The notes beneath the pieces are model-generated. The model saw only the letters and a program-made list of their open reading frames with translations, had not been told where the DNA came from and did no database searches. The position numbers were made by a program, and so were the translations under genes. From the NCBI RefSeq assembly GCF_001667185.1, contig NZ_LZIC01000047.1, forward strand, positions 39,782-103,781: a stretch of DNA of 64,000 nt, written 5' to 3'. Position 1 is the first letter of the stretch, and each line of letters opens with the position of its first letter. This DNA comes from Mycobacterium sp. 852002-50816_SCH5313054-b (GTDB lineage Bacteria > Actinomycetota > Actinomycetes > Mycobacteriales > Mycobacteriaceae). Of this stretch, positions 1 through 14,869 are shown in pieces.

Positions 1-862
1 GCTCGTACTGCGTCACCCGGAAGCTGCTGTCAGTCTGGGTGACCGTGGCACCCGCGTCGTGCAACTTGTGCAGCACCACCTGCAGGTGGGCCGGGTCGAC
101 GCCGGTCACCTCGATGTCGCCGCGGGTCATCGCGGCGGCGATGCCCCAGGTGGCGGCCACGATGCGGTCACCGATCACGCGGTGTTCGGTCGGGTGCAGC
201 CGCGCGACGCCGGTGATCGTCATGGTCGGCGAACCCGCGCCTTCGATCCGCGCGCCCATCTGGTTCAGCATCGTGCAGAGATCGACCACGTCCGGTTCGC
301 GCGCCGCGTTATGAATAGTGGTGACGCCCTCGGCCACGACGGCGGCCATCAGGATGTTCTCGGTGGCCCCCACCGACGGGAACTCCAGCTGAATCTCCGC
401 GCCGCGCAGAGTGTCCGCCTGGGCGACCACGCATCCGTGCTCGATGTTGCATTGCGCACCCAGCTGGCGCAGGCCCGCCTGATGCATGTCCAGCGGGCGC
501 GATCCGATCGCGTCCCCGCCCGGGAGCGCGACCCTGGCGCGCTTGCAGCGGCCAACCAGCGGGCCCAGCACGCAGACCGAGGCGCGGAACTGCCGCACCG
601 CCGCGAAGTCGGCGTCGTACTTGGGCTCGTCGGGCGAGGTGATGCGGGCGACGTCGCCGTCCAGCTCGACGGTGGCCCCCAGGCCGCGCAAGACCTCTGC
701 CATCAATGGCACGTCGAGGATGTCCGGGCAGTTGGTGATGGTGCTGGTGCCCTCGGCCAGCAGGGTCGCGGCCATCAGCTTGAGCACGCTGTTCTTGGCG
801 CCCCCGACGGCGACTTCGCCTGACAAGCGGTTGCCGCCGGTCACCACGAATCGCTCAGTCAC
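1..862 (-). CDS. murA: UDP-N-acetylglucosamine 1-carboxyvinyltransferase (partial)
   Basis: First committed step of peptidoglycan synthesis: transfers enolpyruvate from PEP to UDP-GlcNAc in the cytoplasm. Only the N-terminal 287 codons lie in the window; the gene runs off the left edge. The GTG start opens [17 protein letters not shown], followed by the GGAKNS substrate loop near residue 20. The catalytic loop reads [10 protein letters not shown], so residue 117 is Asp where most bacteria carry the fosfomycin-reactive Cys. Asp here is known from M. tuberculosis MurA and gives intrinsic fosfomycin resistance. It is divergent from the cobalamin adenosyltransferase gene with about 70 bp between them. 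Confidence 0.95.
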   Translation of the reverse strand, partial: MTERFVVTGGNRLSGEVAVGGAKNSVLKLMAATLLAEGTSTITNCPDILDVPLMAEVLRGLGATVELDGDVARITSPDEPKYDADFAAVRQFRASVCVLGPLVGRCKRARVALPGGDAIGSRPLDMHQAGLRQLGAQCNIEHGCVVAQADTLRGAEIQLEFPSVGATENILMAAVVAEGVTTIHNAAREPDVVDLCTMLNQMGARIEGAGSPTMTITGVARLHPTEHRVIGDRIVAATWGIAAAMTRGDIEVTGVDPAHLQVVLHKLHDAGATVTQTDSSFRVTQYE

Positions 863-932
863 CCGGGTCAGTTTAGTGAAGCGGTTTGGGCTTGTCAGTC
901 AGCCGAGGCGGCCAGCCGAGTACCGTTTTCTC

Positions 933-1514
933 ATGGCGATCCACCTGACCCGCATATATACGCGAACCGGCGATGACGGGACGACGGGATTGAGCGATTT
1001 CTCACGGGTCTCCAAGAACGATCCCCGGCTGGTGGCGTACGCGGATTGCGACGAGGCCAACTCCGCGATCGGCGTCGCGATCGCGCTCGGTCGGCCCGAC
1101 GGGGAAATCGCGGGCGTGCTGCGGCAGATCCAGAACGACTTGTTCGACGCCGGCGCGGACCTGTCGACGCCGGTGGCGGAAAGCCCCAAGTATTCCCCGC
1201 TGCGAGTTCCCCAGGCCTACATCGATCGGCTCGAGGCATGGTGCGACAAGTACAACGAGCCGCTGCCGGCGCTGAATTCGTTTGTGCTGCCCGGAGGTTC
1301 GCCGCTGTCGGCGTTGTTGCACGTCGCCCGGACGGTGGTGCGGCGGGCCGAGCGCTCGGCGTGGGCCGCGGTGGTTTCGCAGCCCGAGGGGGTCAGCGTC
1401 CTGCCGGCAAAGTACCTGAACCGACTGTCGGACCTGCTGTTCATCCTGGCGCGGGCGGCCAACCCGGAGGGCGACGTGCTCTGGAAGCCGGGCGGCGGGG
1501 CAGCCGAAAGCTGA
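933..1514 (+). CDS. PduO-type cob(I)alamin adenosyltransferase
   Basis: 193 aa. Transfers the adenosyl group of ATP to cob(I)alamin, making the coenzyme used by methylmalonyl-CoA mutase and other B12 enzymes. The N-terminus carries the family signature IYTRTGDDGTTGL (ATP-binding loop, residues about 7-19). The C-terminal helix contains RTVVRRAERSAW and LNRLSDLLFILAR, the conserved ATP/cobalamin-contacting segments of PduO-type enzymes. Longer in-frame starts lie upstream inside the divergent murA region; the ATG at 933 places the signature at the usual distance from the N-terminus. It corresponds in position to Rv1314c of M. tuberculosis. Confidence 0.92.
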   Translation: MAIHLTRIYTRTGDDGTTGLSDFSRVSKNDPRLVAYADCDEANSAIGVAIALGRPDGEIAGVLRQIQNDLFDAGADLSTPVAESPKYSPLRVPQAYIDRLEAWCDKYNEPLPALNSFVLPGGSPLSALLHVARTVVRRAERSAWAAVVSQPEGVSVLPAKYLNRLSDLLFILARAANPEGDVLWKPGGGAAES

Positions 1515-1523
1515 AGTGTCGCA

Positions 1524-1958
1524 ATGAAGCACAACCGATCTATCCCGCCCGTCGCCGTGATCCCCGTGCTTGTCTATCCGGACGTGCGCGCGGCGGTGGA
1601 CTGGCTCGCCGCGGCCTTCGGCTTCGTCGAGCGAACCCGGATCGGCGACAGCCACCGCGCGCAGCTGGGCATCGGCGCCGACGGGGCCATCATCGTCGCG
1701 GACGTCGCCGGTGAGCGGCGACCGCCGACGGCCGGCGTCGTCACGCACGAGATCAAGGTGCGGGTCGCCGACGTGGACGGCCAGTTCGAACGCGCGCGGG
1801 CGGCCGGCGCGAAAGTGCTGGAGCCGCCCGTCGACCGCGAATACGGCGAACGGGAATGCACCGTCGAGGATCTAGCGGGACATCGCTGGCAGTTCAGCGA
1901 AACTGTGCGCGACGTCGCGCCGGAAGAATATGGATGCCGGACCGTCAGCCCGTGGTAG
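1524..1958 (+). CDS. VOC (glyoxalase/bleomycin-resistance fold) protein
   Basis: 144 aa, starting 9 bp after the adenosyltransferase and probably cotranscribed. Two beta-alpha-beta-beta-beta halves can be traced: PVLVYPDVRAAVDWLAAAFGF at the N-terminus (the typical VOC helix before the first strand set) and HEIKVRVADVDGQFERARAAGA in the second half, ending EDLAGHRWQFSET. This resembles the PhnB-like subgroup. The substrate cannot be predicted from sequence. It stops next to the convergent DUF2550 gene. Confidence 0.75.
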   Translation: MKHNRSIPPVAVIPVLVYPDVRAAVDWLAAAFGFVERTRIGDSHRAQLGIGADGAIIVADVAGERRPPTAGVVTHEIKVRVADVDGQFERARAAGAKVLEPPVDREYGERECTVEDLAGHRWQFSETVRDVAPEEYGCRTVSPW

Positions 1959-2402
1959 TCACACGCTGCGGCGGCGTGCGCGCGGCGAGGGCCGGGACTC
2001 CAGCCACGACAGGAACGCGGTCAGGGCGCCCTTGTCGAGCGCGAGCTCGTAACCGGACCTGCGATCCTGCGTCGTGTCGCGCAGCTCCAGGACGACGATC
2101 TCGTCGGTCATGATGTCGAACTCGTCGCCGCGCGGCGCGCGCCGGGCCACGATCTCCACACCGCGCCGGCTGAGCCGACGGTCCGGCCACAAACGCAGGC
2201 TGGACAGCCGGTAGAAGGCGGCCTCGCCGCCGCGGTAACGGATCACGCCGTGCCGCCAGCCGTGCCCGCCGACGGCGGGAATGTCCCGCATGATCCCGGC
2301 CGTTCCGCCCTGGCGCAGCTTCAACAGCCGGTAGCTCAGGGCGAGAACGGCAACCCCCAAGACAACGACGAGCACGACCATGCCGACCATGGGCGCGCTC
2401 AT
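1959..2402 (-). CDS. DUF2550 membrane protein
   Basis: 147 aa. One N-terminal membrane helix (GMVVLVVVLGVAVLALSYRLL, about residues 7-27) followed by a basic cytoplasmic domain with IMRDIPAVGGHGWRHGVIRYRGG near residues 37-59. This matches the DUF2550 family found next to atpC in mycobacteria (Rv1312c position); no function is established. It begins 6 bp after the atpC stop and is probably the last gene of the ATP synthase transcript. Confidence 0.85.
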   Translation of the reverse strand: MSAPMVGMVVLVVVLGVAVLALSYRLLKLRQGGTAGIMRDIPAVGGHGWRHGVIRYRGGEAAFYRLSSLRLWPDRRLSRRGVEIVARRAPRGDEFDIMTDEIVVLELRDTTQDRRSGYELALDKGALTAFLSWLESRPSPRARRRSV

Positions 2403-2408
2403 CGACGG

Positions 2409-2774
2409 TTAGTCGATCGCGCCGACGGCGCGCAGTCTGGCGCGCCCCCTTGCGGCGGTGCGGGGATCGTCGGACTCGGCGGCCTCTCTGGCGGCGCTCT
2501 CGTCGATCTCCGACTCGAACTCAGCCGATTCGGCCAGGATGCTGACCTGTTCCTCGGTCACCGACAAGAACCCACCGTCCACCGCGATCCGCAGGTCGTC
2601 TTCGCCTTCGCGCTCGACACGCACCATGGCGTCGTCCACCAGCTGTGCCACCAGCGGGATGTGGCGGGGCAGGATGCCGATCTCGCCGACGGTGGTGCGG
2701 GTGAACAGGAACGTTGCCTCACCCGACCAGATCTTCCGGTCGACGGCGACGATCTCAACGTTCAATTCGGCCAT
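2409..2774 (-). CDS. atpC: ATP synthase epsilon subunit
   Basis: 121 aa. Central-stalk subunit of F1 that contacts gamma and the c-ring and modulates ATP hydrolysis. The N-terminal beta-barrel is visible ([19 protein letters not shown], then [16 protein letters not shown] and the AVDGGFLSV strand near residue 67). The C-terminal helical part is short and Ala/Arg-rich, as in mycobacteria, where the epsilon C-terminus is reduced compared with E. coli. It is 13 bp downstream of atpD. Confidence 0.97.
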   Translation of the reverse strand: MAELNVEIVAVDRKIWSGEATFLFTRTTVGEIGILPRHIPLVAQLVDDAMVRVEREGEDDLRIAVDGGFLSVTEEQVSILAESAEFESEIDESAAREAAESDDPRTAARGRARLRAVGAID

Positions 2775-2787
2775 GCGAGAGCGCCTT

Positions 2788-5182
<2,395 letters not shown>

Positions 5183-5188
5183 CGTTAG

Positions 5189-6862
<1,674 letters not shown>

Positions 6863-6903
6863 GGCTTTTCGTCTTCCTACTTGATGATTTGGTTAGTTCG
6901 CGT

Positions 6904-8244
6904 CTAGTCGGGCAATTGGGCCTGGGCCGCGGCCAGGCGAGAGGAGAGCGTCCCGTCGATCACCTCGTCGGCCACGGCGATCAGCAGCCCGCCCAGCAAG
7001 TCGGGTTCGATCTGCAGCTGCACCGTCACCGGGTGGGCGTAGATGCGGCTGAGAACTTCGGTGAGACGGGTGCGCTGGTCGTCGCTGAGCCCGGCCGCCG
7101 CAGTGACCTGCGCGATGATTTCGCCGCGGCGCGCCACCGCGACTTCCGCCAAGAACTTCACGGCCGCCTCGGCCGGCTCGCCCCTCAGCAGCTCGACGGT
7201 CTGGGTCAGCAGTGCCCGCGCGACGGGGTTTACCCGTGTACTTGCGCTCTGTAGCACCTTGCGCAGCAAGCCGATCCGGCCTTCGGCGGGGGAACCGTAG
7301 TCGCCCAACAGGATCGCAAGTCGTGGCTGCGCGTCGAGAACCCGGGAAAACCGGAACAGTTGGTCTTCGACCTCGTCGACCCGGTCTTCGCGTTCGGCGA
7401 CCTCCAGCAACGCTTGCCGCGAAATGTGTTCGACGGCGTCGACCAAATCCGAATTGGCCGACCAGCGTTCGGAGACCGCGGCCCGCAACACGTCGAGCGT
7501 GGCGTCGCCGACCTTGCCGGACACCAGCCGCTCGATCAGCCGGACCCGCGGGGCCGCGTCTTCGGCGGGCACGGTGAGGTAGCGGGTGACCACAATTTCG
7601 CGGTCCAGCATTTTGGCCACCTCCACCAACTCGCTGGAGAGGGTGGTAAGAGCCTTGTTGTCGAGGTCCTTGGCGATGGTGCCGAACCGCTCCGAGACGT
7701 TGCCCAGCGCCTGCCGGCTGGCCGAGCGCATCTTCGCCATCAACGGGTAGGCGACCTCGGCGGGTGCCGGCGCCATGGCATCCAGATCGTCCAGGAACCG
7801 GTCGACGGTGGCCGACCGCTGGTCCGCGTCGGCAACGTAGTTACGCACCAATTCCCCTGCCTGGCGGACGGATTCGTGTCCGAGCTCCAGGCGAAGTTGA
7901 CGGCTCAGCTGCGCACGGAGCAGCTCGGATTGGCGCGTGCCCTGAGCCCTGATGCGCTCGGCCTCGACACCGGCCTGGCCCTGCAGTTGCTCGGTGATGC
8001 GTTCGGAGTCCGACTGGGCCTCTTCGACGACTTGTTCCGCCTCTTCCTTGGCGGCTTGCACGGCCTTGCTGTGGGCCGTGGTTGATTCGGTCAGCCGCTC
8101 TGCGGCGGCCGCCGAATCGGCCAACTGCTGGCGCACCAGCTCCTGGCGGGCGGTCATCATTTTGCGCACCGGCGGCACGGCATAGCGCCAGACAATGAAC
8201 ACGATGAGGGCGAAACCGCCCAACTGTCCGAAAAAAGTCGACAT
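6904..8244 (-). CDS. atpFH: ATP synthase fused b'-delta subunit
   Basis: 446 aa fusion characteristic of mycobacteria. Residues 1-170 are a b-type peripheral stalk with one N-terminal membrane helix ([18 protein letters not shown]) and a long charged coiled coil ([22 protein letters not shown]). The C-terminal half is a delta/OSCP domain, ending with the typical SAKVTAA-like region read here as [21 protein letters not shown] and [18 protein letters not shown]. An in-frame start 13 codons upstream would overlap atpF; the ATG at 8244 puts the membrane helix at the N-terminus as in M. tuberculosis AtpH, so it was chosen. It begins 4 bp after the atpF stop. Confidence 0.97.
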   Translation of the reverse strand: MSTFFGQLGGFALIVFIVWRYAVPPVRKMMTARQELVRQQLADSAAAAERLTESTTAHSKAVQAAKEEAEQVVEEAQSDSERITEQLQGQAGVEAERIRAQGTRQSELLRAQLSRQLRLELGHESVRQAGELVRNYVADADQRSATVDRFLDDLDAMAPAPAEVAYPLMAKMRSASRQALGNVSERFGTIAKDLDNKALTTLSSELVEVAKMLDREIVVTRYLTVPAEDAAPRVRLIERLVSGKVGDATLDVLRAAVSERWSANSDLVDAVEHISRQALLEVAEREDRVDEVEDQLFRFSRVLDAQPRLAILLGDYGSPAEGRIGLLRKVLQSASTRVNPVARALLTQTVELLRGEPAEAAVKFLAEVAVARRGEIIAQVTAAAGLSDDQRTRLTEVLSRIYAHPVTVQLQIEPDLLGGLLIAVADEVIDGTLSSRLAAAQAQLPD

Positions 8245-8248
8245 CGCT

Positions 8249-8767
8249 TTACCTTGTCGCGGCGGAGGTGGTGACGTCGACACCGAGGATTCGGCTGGCC
8301 AGGGTCGCAGACATGGTCCCCACGTTGGCGCGCAGATCCAGTTCCACGGCGTCCCTCTCCCGTTTCAATTGCTCGGCGGCCAGCTGCAACGTCGCCACCA
8401 CGTCTTGCTCGGCACTGGCGCGCGCGTCATCAATAACCTTGCGGCCTTCGGCGCGGGCGTCGTCGCGGAGGGATGACGCCTGCACGCGTGCTTCCTTCAT
8501 GACCTCTTCGTAATCGGCCTGGGCGGCTTCGAACTGCTCGGCCGACTTCTTGTTGTCGGCCTGGGTCTTGGCGACCATGGCGTCGCGTTCGCGCAGCACC
8601 TTCAGGATCGGCGGCACCACGAAGGTGCCGATGATGGCGAGCACGATGAGGAAGATCGCCAGCACGAAGAAGAATGTGCCGTTGGGGACGAGGAAGTTGC
8701 TCCCCCCCTTGTCTCCCTCTGCTACCGCCTCGCCGGCGGCGAGCACCATGGAGTTCGGGTCACCCAT
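8249..8767 (-). CDS. atpF: ATP synthase b subunit
   Basis: 172 aa peripheral-stalk subunit. A short N-terminal segment is followed by a membrane helix ([21 protein letters not shown], about residues 29-49) and a long charged coiled coil ([21 protein letters not shown] onward). The ATG at 8767 is preferred over the adjacent in-frame GTG at 8770. It pairs with the fused b'-delta chain encoded next to form a heterodimeric stalk. Confidence 0.97.
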   Translation of the reverse strand: MGDPNSMVLAAGEAVAEGDKGGSNFLVPNGTFFFVLAIFLIVLAIIGTFVVPPILKVLRERDAMVAKTQADNKKSAEQFEAAQADYEEVMKEARVQASSLRDDARAEGRKVIDDARASAEQDVVATLQLAAEQLKRERDAVELDLRANVGTMSATLASRILGVDVTTSAATR

Positions 8768-8776
8768 CACAACGAA

Positions 8777-9043
<267 letters not shown>

Positions 9044-9075
9044 TTATCTTGTTGGCTTATCTGGTGGTGAGTGGG

Positions 9076-9831
9076 CTAGTCGTGGTGGTCCTCCAGCTCC
9101 ATGGCTTGGCTGAAGTACAAGATGGTCAGGATCGAGAAGATGAACGCCTGGATCGCCCCGACGAACAGGTCGAACGATTTCCACACCGCGTTGGGTAACC
9201 ACATGATGTACGGCGGGAACATCGCGATCAGCGCCACCAGGATGCCGCCGGCGAAGATATTGCCAAAGAGTCGGAGCGACAACGAAATCGGCTTCGCCAA
9301 TTCTTCGACCAGGTTGATCGGCGCCAGGAACGCCACGTGCCCCTTGAGGACCTTGATCGGGTGCCCGATGATGCCGCGGCGCCAGATCCCGGCCACGTGG
9401 TAGCAGACGAATACGAAAAGGGCCAGCGCCAGAACGTAATTGATGTCCGCCGCCGCCGACTTGAGCAACTCGGTGGTGTGACCGGATTTGTCGGTGTACT
9501 GCAGCGGCAGCACCGACAACCAGTTCGAGATCAGGATGAACACGAAGATCGTCACCGCCAACGGCAACACGAACGGCGCGATTCGCATCCCGATGGCGCT
9601 TTCGATCTGGTTGCGCATCTGTATGGTGAGCGCCTCCCAGAACAGTTGGACTCCGCTGGGAACACCGCTCGACGTGATCTTGGCGCGCAGGAAGAAGGCC
9701 AGGGCGAGCACGATCACCGCGGCGAGCGCGGTCGCCAGCACTGTGTCGGTGTTGACCGTCAGCCCGAGCCACTTCGCGGTGGTGTGCTCGCCGACCTCGA
9801 TCTGGGAACCCGCCAGGATCGTCTCAATCAT
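9076..9831 (-). CDS. atpB: ATP synthase a subunit
   Basis: 251 aa membrane subunit forming the proton half-channels. The essential Arg lies in [17 protein letters not shown] (about residues 177-193). Several hydrophobic helices are visible, including [20 protein letters not shown] and [20 protein letters not shown]. It overlaps the 3' end of the atpI-like gene by 8 bp, so translation is probably coupled. Confidence 0.98.
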   Translation of the reverse strand: MIETILAGSQIEVGEHTTAKWLGLTVNTDTVLATALAAVIVLALAFFLRAKITSSGVPSGVQLFWEALTIQMRNQIESAIGMRIAPFVLPLAVTIFVFILISNWLSVLPLQYTDKSGHTTELLKSAAADINYVLALALFVFVCYHVAGIWRRGIIGHPIKVLKGHVAFLAPINLVEELAKPISLSLRLFGNIFAGGILVALIAMFPPYIMWLPNAVWKSFDLFVGAIQAFIFSILTILYFSQAMELEDHHD

Positions 9832-10291
9832 CGCTGGTGCTCCTTCCGTCCGACCCGTCCGGGCTCAGGGATGGGGCCGGCTCGCCCGCCCGCAGCTTCT
9901 TCCAGACCGGCAGCGCTGTGGACGCAACCAAGAGCACCTGGAAGAGCGCCAGACCGAACATCGCGCCCAAGCCATTCGGCCGGAAAACGAAGGCAATGAT
10001 CAGCGCGACGATGGTGATGATCGCCAACCTCGTCGCCGAATTGACTGCCATCGAGCTTTTCAGAGGGTGGTCTTTCGCGGTGATCAACGCGACCGAACGC
10101 CGCACGAGCAGCGCGTTGAGCAAACCCAAGAGCAACCCCACACCGAAGAACACGCCGAGCATGAGGCGGCCGGACAATCCGGCGCCGAGGATCGCCAGCG
10201 CGGTGATGCCCACGCTGATCACAAACAGCCGAAGCGGACGGAAAGCAACAGAGGGAAACACCAACGGCGCGTCCTGCGCTGGTGTCGTCAC
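9824..10291 (-). CDS. AtpI-like membrane protein (Rv1303 type)
   Basis: 155 aa with about four hydrophobic segments ([73 protein letters not shown]). It sits first in the ATP synthase operon, the place of AtpI in other bacteria, where it is thought to help c-ring assembly. Sequence resemblance to classical AtpI is weak, so that role is inferred from position. Start GTG at 10291; the 251 bp upstream are non-coding and should hold the operon promoter. Confidence 0.85.
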   Translation of the reverse strand: MTTPAQDAPLVFPSVAFRPLRLFVISVGITALAILGAGLSGRLMLGVFFGVGLLLGLLNALLVRRSVALITAKDHPLKSSMAVNSATRLAIITIVALIIAFVFRPNGLGAMFGLALFQVLLVASTALPVWKKLRAGEPAPSLSPDGSDGRSTSDD

Positions 10292-10542
10292 TGCAGCACC
10301 TCAATCCCAGATAGTGAAGCGGGAGACCCCCAACCGACCGATCGGTGGCCCGCCGAGCGTATCGCACGTCACAGGGCCATCACCCAAGGGGTAGCTCCCT
10401 ACGTCGGTCACGAATCGGCGCGCTCGGACAGGCATCCGACGCGCTGGCTGGCCGGCAACCCTCAAGGTCTCTTTTTGGGGTTCTACCTGCACCTTACCAT
10501 ACGATCGGCACCGCTACTACCGGGTGTCGTAGGCGCGTTTCG
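10292..10542 (-). promoter_or_regulatory. Probable ATP synthase operon promoter region
   Basis: This 251-bp non-coding stretch between wecA and the first gene of the atp operon is the only sizeable gap upstream of the operon. A GATACG hexamer lies about 65 bp upstream of the GTG on the minus strand, but no convincing -35 partner was found, so the transcription start cannot be placed. Confidence 0.4.
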
Positions 10543-11727
10543 TCAGTCCAAGTCCAGGTCTTGGTAGTCGTCGCGGCGGCGCAGGAGCGGGATCGCCGTG
10601 GCCACTCCGGCGACCACGATTGCGCCCAGCATGACCGCGCCGGTGTCGCGCGGATTGAAAAAGATGGTGCTTGCCGCGCCGAACGCGACAATGCCCACCC
10701 AGAGATAGATCAGCAGCACCACCCGGCGATGCGAATGCCCGATTTGCAGCAACCGATGATGCAGGTGCATTTTGTCCGGGCTGAATGCGCTGCGGCCCGC
10801 GCGGGTGCGGCGCACGATCGCCAGTAAAAGGTCGAGCATCGGCACGAAAATGACGGCCACCACCAGCAGGAACGGTGACAGCAGAGCAAACACGTCACGG
10901 GCGCCGTAGGCGTTCTGCGAGACGGGGCCGGCGGCGGTGGTGGCGGCCGCGGCGATCATCAGGCCGATCAGCATCGAGCCGGAATCGCCCATGAAGATTT
11001 TGGCCCGATGGAAGTTGTGCGGCAAGAACCCCAGACAGGCCCCCGCGATCACGACGGAGATGACGGCGGGCGGATAGAACAACACGTCGCCGCCGTGGTC
11101 ACGCAGCAGGCCGACCGAGAACATGCAGATCGCCATCGCCATGATGAGTCCCAGCCCGGCGGCCAGGCCGTCGAGCCCGTCGACGAAGTTCATCGCGTTG
11201 ACGAACGACACGGTCAGCGCCAGGGTGAGCAGGATCGACGACGCCTGGTCCAGCACGATGGTGCCGACGCCGCCGATGGGGATGTACAGGACGCTCCACG
11301 CGACGCCCATGGTGACGAGCACGCTGGCCGCGGTGATCTGGCCGGCGAACTTGGTCAGGGCGTCCAGACCCCAGCGGTCGTCGATCAGGCCGATGCCCAC
11401 GATCACGGCGGCCGCCACCAGGACGGCGGGCATGCCGGTGGAGTAGACGAATCCGCGGGTGAGCGCCGGGAGTTGCCAGGCCAGGAAGACGGCCGAGACA
11501 ACGCCGACGAACATCGCGAGCCCGCCCATGCGCGGGGTGGGCGTCACGTGCACGTCGCGCTCCCGCGGGTAGGCGACCGCTCCCAGCCGGGTGGCCAGCA
11601 CCCGCACCGGGCCCGTCGCGAAGTAGGTGATGATGGCCGCGGTGAGGCCGACCAGTGCGAGCTCGCGCAGCGGGACACCGGTGCCGCGATCGGACAGGGC
11701 GAGCAGACCACCGGCAAGGCTGGACAC
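10543..11727 (-). CDS. wecA: Decaprenyl-phosphate N-acetylglucosaminyl-1-phosphate transferase
   Basis: 394 aa polytopic membrane enzyme that starts the arabinogalactan linker unit by transferring GlcNAc-1-P from UDP-GlcNAc to decaprenyl phosphate. Family motifs visible are RMGGLAMF near residue 70, IGLIDDRWGLDALTK (the Asp-Asp motif), NAMNFVDGLDGLAAG, FMGDSGSM and the HxHHRLL motif (KMHLHHRLLQIGHSHRR). The start is uncertain: GTG 11727 or TTG 11730 are the only in-frame options after a stop. The sequence matching the usual N-terminus (VQYGL) lies just upstream in the other frame, suggesting a one-base frameshift in codons 1-8. Confidence 0.95.
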   Translation of the reverse strand: MSSLAGGLLALSDRGTGVPLRELALVGLTAAIITYFATGPVRVLATRLGAVAYPRERDVHVTPTPRMGGLAMFVGVVSAVFLAWQLPALTRGFVYSTGMPAVLVAAAVIVGIGLIDDRWGLDALTKFAGQITAASVLVTMGVAWSVLYIPIGGVGTIVLDQASSILLTLALTVSFVNAMNFVDGLDGLAAGLGLIMAMAICMFSVGLLRDHGGDVLFYPPAVISVVIAGACLGFLPHNFHRAKIFMGDSGSMLIGLMIAAAATTAAGPVSQNAYGARDVFALLSPFLLVVAVIFVPMLDLLLAIVRRTRAGRSAFSPDKMHLHHRLLQIGHSHRRVVLLIYLWVGIVAFGAASTIFFNPRDTGAVMLGAIVVAGVATAIPLLRRRDDYQDLDLD

Positions 11728-11774
11728 CAACGAGACCGTACTGCACCAAGCTGAGACGAGATTGGCCGGTTGCG

Positions 11775-12428
11775 CTAGGCGATCAGGCTTCCCGCGTCCA
11801 TGCCAAGCACTTCCGCGATCCGCTCGGCGCTCACGGGACCGGCGCGCAGGATGCGCGGGGTGTCATCGGTCAGGTCGACGATCGTGGAGGCGGCCTGCTG
11901 CTGCGCCGGGCCCGCGTCGAGATAGACGTCGACCAGGTCGCCGAGTTGACCGCGCGCCTCGGCGGCGTCGACCGCGGGCGGGCGCCCGGAGACGTTCGCG
12001 CTGGACACTGCCATGGGCCCGACCTCGCGCAGCAGCTCGATGGCGACCGGTTGCAACGGCATCCGCAGCATCACGGTGCCCCGGGCGTCGCCGAGGTCCC
12101 ACTGCAACGACGGCGCCTGCCGCACCACCAGGCTCAGCGCACCGGGCCAGAAGGCCCGGATCAGGTCGCGTGCGCCGTCGGGCATCGTGTAGACCAGGCC
12201 CTCGATGGTGTGCCAGGAGCCGACCAGCACGCCGACCGGCATGTCGCGGCCCCGCCCCTTCGCCGCGAGCAGCGCCGCTACCGCGGCGCTGTCGAACGCG
12301 TCGGCGCCGATGCCGTACACGGTGTCGGTGGGCAGCACGACGAGCCGGCCGCTTTTCAGAGCCCCCGCGGCCGACGTGATTCCGAGCGAGCGCTCGTCGG
12401 GGTTGGCGCAGTCGAAGACGGAGGTCAA
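11775..12428 (-). CDS. Sua5/YrdC/TsaC-type L-threonylcarbamoyladenylate synthase
   Basis: 217 aa. Makes threonylcarbamoyl-AMP from threonine, bicarbonate and ATP for the t6A37 modification of ANN-decoding tRNAs. The YrdC fold motifs are VVLPTDTVYGIGADAFD near residue 30, KGRGRDMPVGVLV, GTVMLRMP and AVSSANVSG. It starts at a TTG (TTGACC) overlapping the prmC stop codon; the alignment of M-T-x-x-FDCANP with the mycobacterial homologue supports that rare start. Confidence 0.93.
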   Translation of the reverse strand: MTSVFDCANPDERSLGITSAAGALKSGRLVVLPTDTVYGIGADAFDSAAVAALLAAKGRGRDMPVGVLVGSWHTIEGLVYTMPDGARDLIRAFWPGALSLVVRQAPSLQWDLGDARGTVMLRMPLQPVAIELLREVGPMAVSSANVSGRPPAVDAAEARGQLGDLVDVYLDAGPAQQQAASTIVDLTDDTPRILRAGPVSAERIAEVLGMDAGSLIA

Positions 12429-13266
12429 GACGGCTCCCCTCGCCGGGCCGTCACGAACCTCGGCCGCCCGGTCAGATCGCGGCGGGCCTCGATCTCTTCG
12501 AAAACACCTGTGCTGCTGAGCAATTCGACTGTCCGCGCGGCCGTTTTGTCGTCATGCTCGACGCCGAAGAGTCCGCCCGGGCGCAGCCAGCGCCCCGCGA
12601 GGCGGATGACGGCGCCGATCACCGCCATCCCGTCGGCCCCGCCGAACACCGCGTGCGGCGGATCGTGTTGCGCCACTTCGGCTGCCACGGCGCTGCCGTC
12701 GGGAACGTAGGGCGGGTTGGACACCACCAGGTCGACCAGTCCGTCGAGCTCGGTAAGCGCTTCGATTGCGGTGATGTCGGCGCGCACCAGCTCCACGGCG
12801 GTGCCCTCGGTGTTGTGCCGCGCGTAGGCCAGGGCCGCGTCGGAGTCGTCGATGCCGATGACCCGCGCGCCGGGCCGGTGGCGGGCCAGGGCCACCGCCA
12901 AAGCGCCCGAGCCGGTGCACAAGTCGACGATCACCGGCCGCGCGCCCAGCGGCTGCGCGGTGGCCCACTCCAGCATGGCCTCGGTCTCCGGGCGCGGGAT
13001 GAACACGCCGGGACCCACCCGCAGTGTCACCGGCCCGAACGCCGCCGTCCCGGTGAGGTGCTGCAACGGAACTCGCTGCGAGCGCGCGGCGACGATGTCG
13101 CGGTAGCGCCCGAGGAATTCGTCGTCGGGCGCCTCGATCAGGGTCAGCCGGCCGCGTTCGGCGCCGACCAGGTGGGCGGCCAACTCCTCGGCGTCGTAGC
13201 GGGCGGAATCGATCCCGGCTTCGGCGAGTTGCGCCGCAGCCGAGTCGATCGCGCGCCGCAGGTGAG

Positions 13267-13270
<4 letters not shown>
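12425..13270 (-). CDS. prmC: Release-factor glutamine N5-methyltransferase
   Basis: 281 aa SAM-dependent enzyme that methylates the Gln of the GGQ motif in release factors. The N-terminal helical RF-binding domain leads to the SAM site [17 protein letters not shown] (around residues 117-133) and the catalytic NPPY motif in [11 protein letters not shown]. It overlaps prfA, its substrate gene, by 4 bp (ATGA) and the Sua5 gene by 4 bp, so the three are translationally coupled. Confidence 0.96.
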
Positions 13271-14340
<1,070 letters not shown>

Positions 14341-14365
14341 CTCACACCTCCTGCCCCGAACACGA

Positions 14366-14411
14366 ACCGACGCCCGGCCTGTGCACCATTGGGCACAGTA
14401 CGGGCGTCGGT
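14366..14411 (-). terminator. Strong hairpin between rpmE and prfA
   Basis: An outer 11-bp perfect stem (ACCGACGCCCG pairing with CGGGCGTCGGT) encloses a second arm pair CTGTGC/GCACAG around a 7-nt ACCATTG loop. No run of T follows, as is usual for mycobacterial terminators. It lies just after the rpmE stop codon and before prfA, so it could end or attenuate the rpmE transcript. Confidence 0.7.
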
Positions 14412-14418
14412 AAGCCAG

Positions 14419-14664
14419 CTATTTGTCGATCGACTCGCCGTTGTCGGCCGCGGCCTTGCGCTTGCCGTAGCGCTTCTCGAAGCGAGCCACCCGGCCGCCG
14501 CTGTCGAGGATCTTCTGCTTGCCGGTGTAGAAGGGGTGGCACTGCGAACAGACCTCGACGTGGATCTGACCTCCCGGCTTGGTGCTGCGCGTGGTGAAGG
14601 TGTTGCCACACCCACAGTGCACGGTGGTCTCACCGTAGGCGGGGTGAATATCAGCTTTCATCAT
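14419..14664 (-). CDS. rpmE: 50S ribosomal protein L31 (zinc-binding, C+ form)
   Basis: 81 aa. The four Cys of the zinc ribbon are present (HCGCGNTF near residue 17 and VCSQCHPF near residue 34), so this is the zinc-containing C+ version rather than the C- paralogue induced by Zur during zinc starvation. The ATGAAAGCTGAT start is preceded by GAGGACATG. It is single-copy within the window. Confidence 0.98.
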   Translation of the reverse strand: MMKADIHPAYGETTVHCGCGNTFTTRSTKPGGQIHVEVCSQCHPFYTGKQKILDSGGRVARFEKRYGKRKAAADNGESIDK

Positions 14665-14869
14665 GTCCTCTTCGATCGTTTGCGCCCCGGCGCGAACTCC
14701 TGGGACCTGAACTGGTCCTCGGGGGTAGTCGACCGTCGATTATGCCAGGTCAACCTACATCAGCCCAAACGCGGAGCCGCCCCTGCGCATTCCCGGCTGG
14801 TTGGGGCCGGGCGTCGCGCCGAAACATAAGCCATTGCGACTCCGCCCGGGGCATTGTCAAGTGCGCGGT

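Noticed and set aside
7212..7577. Possible Arg-rich protein opposite atpFH
   Set aside because: No ribosome site, and the opposite strand holds a certain gene.
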